Source: Tardiphaga sp. (GTDB taxonomy: Bacteria > Pseudomonadota > Alphaproteobacteria > Rhizobiales > Xanthobacteraceae). From it: DNA of 6,804 nt. Within the stretch, counting starts at the first letter, position 1, and each line of letters opens with the position of its first letter. The translations under genes and the position numbers were made by a program. This document shows, one piece after another, positions 5,970 to 6,804 of the stretch. The notes under the pieces are model-generated. The model was not told the DNA's origin. It did not search any database and was given only the letters and a program-made list of their open reading frames with translations. The stretch lies in assembly GCA_028290765.1 (NCBI GenBank), contig JAQGJF010000025.1, forward strand, positions 1 through 6,804, given 5' to 3'.

Positions 5970-6804
5970 ATGAGTGAGAGGCCGCCCATTTCGCCAAGGA
6001 GCCCGCGCGCGGCGCTGGAGCCGGAGCAGGTTCCGCCGCCGCCCAAGCGGACCGATCGGCCCCGCAATCCGCTGGTGAACGCCGGCAATGCAATCATCAC
6101 CATCATCCTGGTGGCGATGATCGGTACCGGCGGCGTCTATGTCTACGGCAAGCAGAAGATCGAGGCGCCGGGACCGTTGCAGGAAGACAAGGTGGTCAAC
6201 ATCCCGGCCCGCGCCGGCATGACCGATATCGCCGACATCCTGCAGCGTGAGGGCGTGATCGACAACAATCGCTGGGCGTTCATCGGCAGCGTGTTTGCGC
6301 TGAAGGCCCGCGCCGACCTCAAGCCGGGCGAATATTCGTTCCAGAAGAACGCCAGCCTGCGCGATGTCATCGGCACCATCGTCGAAGGCAAGGTCGTGCA
6401 GCATTCGGTCACCATTCCCGAAGGGCTGACCTCCGAACAGATCGTGGCGCGGCTGACCGATAACGATATTTTTTCGGGCCCGATTCGCGAGGTGCCGCGC
6501 GAGGGCACGTTGCTGCCCGAGACCTACAAATTCCCGCGCGGCACCACCCGTGAACAGGTGATCCAGCGCATGCAGCAATCACAGAAGCGGGTGCTGACGG
6601 AAATCTGGGAACGCCGCAATGCGGATGTCCCGGTCAAGACGCCGGAGCAATTAGTGACGCTGGCCTCGATCGTCGAAAAGGAAACCGGCAAGGCGGATGA
6701 ACGCAGCCGCGTCGCCGCGGTTTTCGTCAATCGGTTGCGGCAGAAAATGAAACTGCAGTCCGATCCCACCATCATCTACGGGCTGGTCGGCGGCAAGGGA
6801 ACGC
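5970..6804 (+). CDS. mltG: Endolytic murein transglycosylase MltG (partial, C-terminus beyond right edge)
   Basis: MltG (YceG family) is an inner-membrane lytic transglycosylase that cuts nascent glycan strands inside the chain and is thought to end their polymerisation. The 278 codons visible begin with a Pro/Arg-rich cytoplasmic segment (1-37) and one membrane anchor (about 39-60). A LysM-like region (about 72-145, with LKPGEYSF at 117-124) and the catalytic domain follow, the latter including VTIPEGLTSEQI (147-158), LPETYKFPRGT (182-192) and ASIVEKETG (232-240). Glu236 in that last motif matches the catalytic Glu of E. coli MltG. SDPTIIYGL (264-272) is also typical; the rest is off the window. 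The ATG at 5970 has only a weak AGG (5959-5961) as Shine-Dalgarno, but it precedes the anchor as expected. Position after fabF is common in alphaproteobacteria. Confidence 0.94.
   Translation, partial: MSERPPISPRSPRAALEPEQVPPPPKRTDRPRNPLVNAGNAIITIILVAMIGTGGVYVYGKQKIEAPGPLQEDKVVNIPARAGMTDIADILQREGVIDNNRWAFIGSVFALKARADLKPGEYSFQKNASLRDVIGTIVEGKVVQHSVTIPEGLTSEQIVARLTDNDIFSGPIREVPREGTLLPETYKFPRGTTREQVIQRMQQSQKRVLTEIWERRNADVPVKTPEQLVTLASIVEKETGKADERSRVAAVFVNRLRQKMKLQSDPTIIYGLVGGKGT

Overview
This window looks like a piece of a GC-rich alphaproteobacterial chromosome. The protein sequences and the gene order (rpsF, then fabD-fabG-acpP-fabF, then mltG) fit Nitrobacteraceae, for example Bradyrhizobium, Rhodopseudomonas or Afipia. 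That placement rests on remembered family sequences, not on a search. I see no mobile elements, CRISPR arrays, tRNA or rRNA genes. Most of the content is conserved housekeeping DNA.

Left part, minus strand (1-1858). The 5' two-thirds of rpsF (ribosomal protein S6) runs off the left edge. It has a good candidate promoter and a leader of about 185 nt. Upstream of it, on the same strand, is a 428-residue membrane protein with about six transmembrane helices and a C-terminal GGDEF diguanylate cyclase domain. Its active-site motif and its RxxD inhibitory site are both intact. Positions 1859-2046 form the divergent spacer between this gene and fabD and hold a perfect 12-bp AT-rich palindrome.

Right part, plus strand (2047-6804). 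This is a type II fatty acid synthesis cluster. FabD loads malonyl onto the acyl carrier protein AcpP, FabF condenses malonyl-ACP with acyl-ACP, and FabG reduces the 3-ketoacyl-ACP product. The 5' part of mltG (endolytic murein transglycosylase, cell-wall synthesis) follows and runs off the right edge. FabD, AcpP and FabF keep their expected catalytic or carrier residues.

The main anomaly is in fabG. The gene is full length and conserved from codon 1 to codon 245, but codon 129 is TAG. The frame is the same on both sides, so this is a single in-frame amber codon and not an indel. The product up to it would be 128 residues and would lack the Ser, Tyr and Lys of the active site. The codon sits in the loop of a perfect 9-bp inverted repeat and at the centre of a 10-bp palindrome. 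It could be a sequencing error, a true null allele covered by a paralogue, or a suppressed codon; the window alone cannot decide. A second structure worth attention is a strong composite hairpin between acpP and fabF that may set their relative expression. I found no convincing evidence for an undescribed multi-gene system.
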